Below are positions 60,417-64,000 of a DNA stretch of 64,000 nucleotides, one piece after another (positions within the stretch are counted from its first letter, which is position 1; each line of letters opens with the position of its first letter). The stretch is from CAYZJV01 sp964616275. Lineage in GTDB: Bacteria; Spirochaetota; Spirochaetia; Sphaerochaetales; Sphaerochaetaceae. The DNA lies in assembly GCA_964616275.1 (NCBI GenBank), contig CAZTUL010000001.1:1-64000 (forward strand). The letters run 5' to 3'. The notes below the pieces were generated by a model that was not told the DNA's origin, did not search any database, and saw only the letters and a program-made list of their open reading frames with translations. The translations under genes and the position numbers were made by a program.

Positions 60417-61739
60417 ATGGTCAAGCTTGAGCGGATAGTACAACCTGAATCGCAGAATATCGCACAGGTACTTTCACGTCCATCTCTGGATTCTCAATCG
60501 GTAAAGGAATCTGTTTCTCGAATTCTGGATACGGTACGGAGTTCAGGCGATTCTGCTCTTGTCTCGTACGCTAAAGAATTTGACCATGCTGAGATTCAAC
60601 AGATAATGGTCCCCCGAGAAAAGTGGTGTGCTGCGGCACAGGAGATCTCTTCCGAGTTGAAATCTGCTATCAACCGGGCAAAACAGAATATTGAACTATT
60701 TCATGCATCACAGAAGTCTCATAACGCGGTAATTGAAGTTGAACCCGGTGTAACCTGTTGGCAAAAAAGTGTACCGTTGCGGCGGGTAGGGCTGTATGTT
60801 CCCGGGGGGAATGCACCACTGTTTTCAACTGTTCTCATGCTTGCTATTCCTGCATCAATTGCTGGGTGTGAGGAGATTATATTAGCCACTCCTCCAAAGG
60901 CGGATGGCAGTATTGACCCAGCCATTCTGTATGCTGCTTCAATCAGCGGGGTTACGGCAGTTATTGCATCGGGTGGTGCCCAGGCAATTGCTGCTCTTGC
61001 GTATGGAACCGAATCGGTTCCTGCAGTCGATAAAATTCTAGGTCCCGGCAATCGGTTTGTTACGGAAGCAAAGTTACAGGTTGCAGCACGCCAGTGTGCT
61101 ATAGATATGCCGGCAGGACCATCTGAAGTTATGGTTGTAGTCGATGAAAGAGCTCAACCATCGTTTGTCGCGGCAGATTTATTAAGTCAGGCAGAACATG
61201 GTCCAGACAGCCAGTCAATACTTGTTGTATATGCAAAAGATACTACCGCTGGGCATACCTGCATTGATGAAGTGGAATCACATTTGTCACTACAGCTTGA
61301 ACAATTGATGCACAAGGAGCATGCAACTGCTTCACTCGCTCACGCTAAAGCGGTGATAGTTACGAACATACCAGCTGCAGCTGATGTGATAAACACATAT
61401 GCACCTGAGCACCTCATTCTCAATATTTCTGAGAATGATCAGCTGGAGCCGTTAGTGAGAAATGCCGGGTCAGTATTTCTTGGTGAATGGGCGTGTGAAT
61501 CGTTGGGGGATTATGCTTCCGGAACAAATCATACCCTTCCGACAGCAGGATGGGCCCGTTCATACAGCGGAGTATCACTCGATTCGTATCTCAAACAAAT
61601 TACCTTCCAACGGGTGAGTTCACAGGGATTACAATCGCTCGGTCCTGTGGTAGAAACGTTAGCTCAAGCAGAATCACTGGAGGCTCACGCACAAGCCGTT
61701 TCGGTCAGATTAAAAAAAATTAATGAGGGAAAGCTATGA
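60417..61739 (+). CDS. hisD: Histidinol dehydrogenase
   Basis: Zinc enzyme for the last two oxidation steps of histidine synthesis, 440 residues. RVGLYVPGGNAPLFSTVLM, GPGNRFVTEAK, DMPAGPSEVMVV, DLLSQAEHGPDSQS and the metal-binding NHTLPTAGWARSYSGVS segment are present. 13 bases after hisG; overlaps hisC by four bases (ATGA). Confidence 0.97.
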   Translation: MVKLERIVQPESQNIAQVLSRPSLDSQSVKESVSRILDTVRSSGDSALVSYAKEFDHAEIQQIMVPREKWCAAAQEISSELKSAINRAKQNIELFHASQKSHNAVIEVEPGVTCWQKSVPLRRVGLYVPGGNAPLFSTVLMLAIPASIAGCEEIILATPPKADGSIDPAILYAASISGVTAVIASGGAQAIAALAYGTESVPAVDKILGPGNRFVTEAKLQVAARQCAIDMPAGPSEVMVVVDERAQPSFVAADLLSQAEHGPDSQSILVVYAKDTTAGHTCIDEVESHLSLQLEQLMHKEHATASLAHAKAVIVTNIPAAADVINTYAPEHLILNISENDQLEPLVRNAGSVFLGEWACESLGDYASGTNHTLPTAGWARSYSGVSLDSYLKQITFQRVSSQGLQSLGPVVETLAQAESLEAHAQAVSVRLKKINEGKL

Positions 61740-62818
61740 ATCACTACACAATTCAGGAACTGATGAGACCAAATATTGCCTCTTTGATTCCCTATTCTTC
61801 AGCAAGAAATGAATTTACCGGTGATGCCGCTATTTTTCTCGATGCGAACGAAAACTGGCGTGACTTTGTCGGTGGACGAGGTTTGAACCGGTATCCAGAT
61901 CCGCAGCATATTAAGCTCAAGAGGAAAATATCGGAGGTACTAGGCCTTCCCCAAGATTCAATTGTATTAGGAAATGGGAGCGATGAAATGATTGATGTCC
62001 TGTTTCGTGTATTTTGCAACCCTGGGAAAGATAAAATTCTTCTGATGTCTCCCACCTATGGTGCCTACGAAGTGTTTGCGAATATTCATGGAGTGGGAAT
62101 TTCTCACTGTCAGCTAAAGGATGATTTCTCTCTTGACTTACACCGAATGGATGCCGTATGTCACTTAGTGAACAATGGATCGGTAGAACACGGGATGCAC
62201 AAGATGCTTTTTATCTGTTCGCCAAACAATCCTTCCGGAAATAGTTTTCCCTTGGAACAGATTGAGATGATTGCGAACAGATTCAAGGGAATTACCATTG
62301 TTGATGAGGCATATATCGATTTTTCTGAACACCCTTCAGCAGTAACACTACTCGATACCTGTCCGCGCCTCGTTGTGTTACGAACCTTGTCAAAGGCATG
62401 GGGACTTGCCAATGTGCGTGTGGGAATTGCTGTTGCAGACCCTTCAATAATTCAGACTATGCATAAGGTGAAGTATCCCTATAATCTAAGTGGTGTTGCA
62501 CAACAGCTTGCCCAAGAGGCGTTAGAACATGCAGATGAGGTAGCAAGTGCGATTCATGAGATACGGGTTGAACGGGAACGGATGGCACAGGCTATACAAG
62601 AATTACCGTATGTTGACGTTGTATTTCCTAGTGATGCCAACTTCCTTCTTTCTCGCGTTACCGATCCCGATGCACTCTGTGCAAAGTTACGTGAACACGG
62701 TATTATCATTCGCAATCGTTCAACAGTACGAGGCTGTTTTGGCTGTGTGCGAATAACTGTAGGAAGTGCAACGGAAAATAATCAGTTGCTCAGCGTGATG
62801 CAATCATTGGAGTTCTAA
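61736..62818 (+). CDS. hisC: Histidinol-phosphate aminotransferase
   Basis: PLP aminotransferase of 360 residues. LDANENWRD, GNGSDEMIDVLFRVFC, SPNNPSGN, VDEAYIDFSE, and the catalytic Lys in LRTLSKAWGLANVRVG. Start overlaps hisD by four bases. hisB follows two bases after the stop. Confidence 0.95.
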   Translation: MNHYTIQELMRPNIASLIPYSSARNEFTGDAAIFLDANENWRDFVGGRGLNRYPDPQHIKLKRKISEVLGLPQDSIVLGNGSDEMIDVLFRVFCNPGKDKILLMSPTYGAYEVFANIHGVGISHCQLKDDFSLDLHRMDAVCHLVNNGSVEHGMHKMLFICSPNNPSGNSFPLEQIEMIANRFKGITIVDEAYIDFSEHPSAVTLLDTCPRLVVLRTLSKAWGLANVRVGIAVADPSIIQTMHKVKYPYNLSGVAQQLAQEALEHADEVASAIHEIRVERERMAQAIQELPYVDVVFPSDANFLLSRVTDPDALCAKLREHGIIIRNRSTVRGCFGCVRITVGSATENNQLLSVMQSLEF

Positions 62819-62820
62819 GT

Positions 62821-63813
62821 ATGCGAAACATACCTTCACAACGAAAAAAGCTCTATATTATAGTAGATGGTCCTATTCTCAATAAAAATCGGGAGACTAC
62901 CCCGGGGTTTGCTTCACTGACCGCACATCTATTTCCCAGTTTATACCGGATTGCACAGTCGGGAAGATATGAAATACATCTCATCCAAAAAGAACCCTCA
63001 AAAGAAACTTTGTACCCGGTACAAAGTTTACTTTCACAGCAAGGGATTCCAATTGATGGTCTGCATATGATGGACGATCTTGCTAAACAATCACATGCAG
63101 AAGAGAAATCTGAAGGGTTTGTTGTTGCTCCAGAACCTGAGGCGATTGCGTCGTTGATTCATGCAGAATCTGTGATTTTTACCGACTGGCAACGTGTAGA
63201 GACTTTTCTTCTCGGTTCGAGAGAACAAGCCTTTCGATCTGCCGGTTTACAACGAAAAACCAAAGAGACAGATATATTCCTTTCATTGCTGCTCGATGGG
63301 ACAGGGCTCGCAGAAATTTCAACCGGCCTGCCATTTTTCGATCATATGCTTGATCAGATTGCCCGGCATGCACGATTCGATATTCAGCTTACCTGTAGTG
63401 GAGATGTGCAAGTCGATGAGCACCATACCGTAGAAGATGTCGCTATTGTATTGGGACAGGCGGTAGCGAAAGCCCTAGGTGATAAGAGGGGAATTAATCG
63501 ATATGGTTTTGAACTTCTTCCAATGGACGACTGTCTTGCTGAGGTTGCTCTCGATTTTTCCGGGCGATCGTGGTTTGTGTGGGACGTCTCTTTTTCCCGA
63601 GATACTGTAGGGACTTTTCCCACAGAACTGTTCTCTCATTTTTTTAAATCATTCAGTGATGAGGCAAAATGTAATTTGCATATGAAGGTGTCAGAGGGGA
63701 ATGCTCATCATCAGGCGGAGGCTCTATTCAAGGCTTTTGCACGAGCTCTCCGTTCTGCGGTGTTTAGGTATCCGGGAAGTAATGATCTTCCCTCGACAAA
63801 AGGGGTGCTGTAG
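62821..63813 (+). CDS. hisB: Imidazoleglycerol-phosphate dehydratase fused to a degenerate HAD phosphatase domain (HisB)
   Basis: The C-terminal 190 residues are a complete IGPD: PFFDHMLDQIARH (near 174), DEHHTVEDVAI, GDKRGINRYG and a SLFKAF-like end with PSTKGVL. The N-terminal 140 residues line up with the E. coli histidinol-phosphatase half by pattern (YIIVDGPIL where DRDGTL is expected), but the nucleophile Asp and the Thr are gone, the Cys/His zinc loop is missing and motif IV reads TDWQRVE. So the dehydratase should work, and histidinol-phosphate phosphatase must come from elsewhere. Confidence 0.9.
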   Translation: MRNIPSQRKKLYIIVDGPILNKNRETTPGFASLTAHLFPSLYRIAQSGRYEIHLIQKEPSKETLYPVQSLLSQQGIPIDGLHMMDDLAKQSHAEEKSEGFVVAPEPEAIASLIHAESVIFTDWQRVETFLLGSREQAFRSAGLQRKTKETDIFLSLLLDGTGLAEISTGLPFFDHMLDQIARHARFDIQLTCSGDVQVDEHHTVEDVAIVLGQAVAKALGDKRGINRYGFELLPMDDCLAEVALDFSGRSWFVWDVSFSRDTVGTFPTELFSHFFKSFSDEAKCNLHMKVSEGNAHHQAEALFKAFARALRSAVFRYPGSNDLPSTKGVL

Positions 63814-63814
63814 T

Positions 63815-64000
63815 ATGGCGAATGTTGTCATTGTAAAATACAACGCAGGTAACATTCGTTCGGTCTATTGTGCGTTGCAACGGCTTGGGATAGATGCGAC
63901 TGTGAGTGATAATCCACAGACCCTCAGAAATGCCGGGAGAATTATTTTCCCTGGTGTTGGCGAAGCCTCCTCTGCAATGGAGTATGTAAGAAAAACCCAT
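63815..64000 (+). CDS. hisH: Imidazole glycerol phosphate synthase, glutamine amidotransferase subunit (truncated by window)
   Basis: The visible 62 residues start NVVIVKYNAGNIRSV, the HisH N-terminus, and include FPGVGEASSAMEYV. The start ATG is one base after the hisB stop. The catalytic Cys lies beyond the window. Supplies ammonia to HisF. Confidence 0.9.
   Translation, partial: MANVVIVKYNAGNIRSVYCALQRLGIDATVSDNPQTLRNAGRIIFPGVGEASSAMEYVRKTH

Overview
The window is gene-dense, roughly 45% GC by eye, and almost wholly coding on both strands. Gene content suggests an anaerobic, double-membraned (diderm) bacterium, most likely a spirochaete. The reasons are: lipoproteins with relaxed lipoboxes, an LPP20-type lipoprotein, outer-membrane barrel-like proteins, a patatin autotransporter, an M16C peptidase, an [FeFe]-hydrogenase-like Fe-S protein, oxygen-labile two-subunit class I fumarase, and the order cdaA-cdaR-acpS-truA. 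That assignment is an inference from families and gene order; there is no rRNA or other phylogenetic marker to settle it. Two 100-N scaffold gaps (11437-11536 and 46640-46739) interrupt a DEAD-box helicase and the acpS/truA junction.

Layout. 0-10 kb: epmA-efp on the minus strand diverge from mnmE-mnmG-rsmG-uppP-ftsK. 10-20 kb: DEAD-box helicase, ABC exporter, plsC, an ECF vitamin-type importer (fused ATPases, T, S), guaA and an E2-like acyltransferase. 20-23 kb: a minus-strand ABC transporter operon with a YtrA-type GntR regulator and a 50-residue membrane protein, diverging from an MFS transporter. 23-30 kb: an OmpR/HK two-component system, a large lipoprotein, PTS IIA plus a CPA2 antiporter, and a DUF2156-type protein. 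30-38 kb: envelope proteins of unknown function around pepT, then GDPD and nfo. 38-45 kb: M16C peptidase, a three-gene operon of DRTGG protein, anti-sigma-type ATPase and hydrogenase-like protein, and glpK. 45-58 kb: cdaA-cdaR-acpS-truA-udg-priA, def-fmt-patatin-radical SAM-vanZ-fumarase, an FKBP lipoprotein and a YjjG-type HAD. 58-64 kb: an HdeD-like protein and a histidine operon (hisL attenuator, hisG-D-C-B-H), with hisH cut by the window end.

Notable signals. (1) A 16-residue histidine leader peptide with five consecutive His codons, followed by an intrinsic terminator, forms a his attenuator. (2) HisB is a fusion whose N-terminal phosphatase domain has lost its catalytic residues. (3) At least seven genes have a promoter whose -10 hexamer lies six or seven bases before the start codon, with no usable Shine-Dalgarno site, so their mRNAs should be leaderless; two divergent gene pairs use this on both strands. 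(4) A nested hairpin hides the ribosome binding site of an outer-membrane-protein gene at 31.3 kb. (5) A hydrogenase-like protein keeps the H-cluster ligands but has lost the proton-relay cysteine. (6) Five convergent gene pairs overlap tail to tail by 10-18 bases and a sixth abuts, with no visible intrinsic terminators. I found no tRNA, rRNA, CRISPR array, insertion sequence or prophage.
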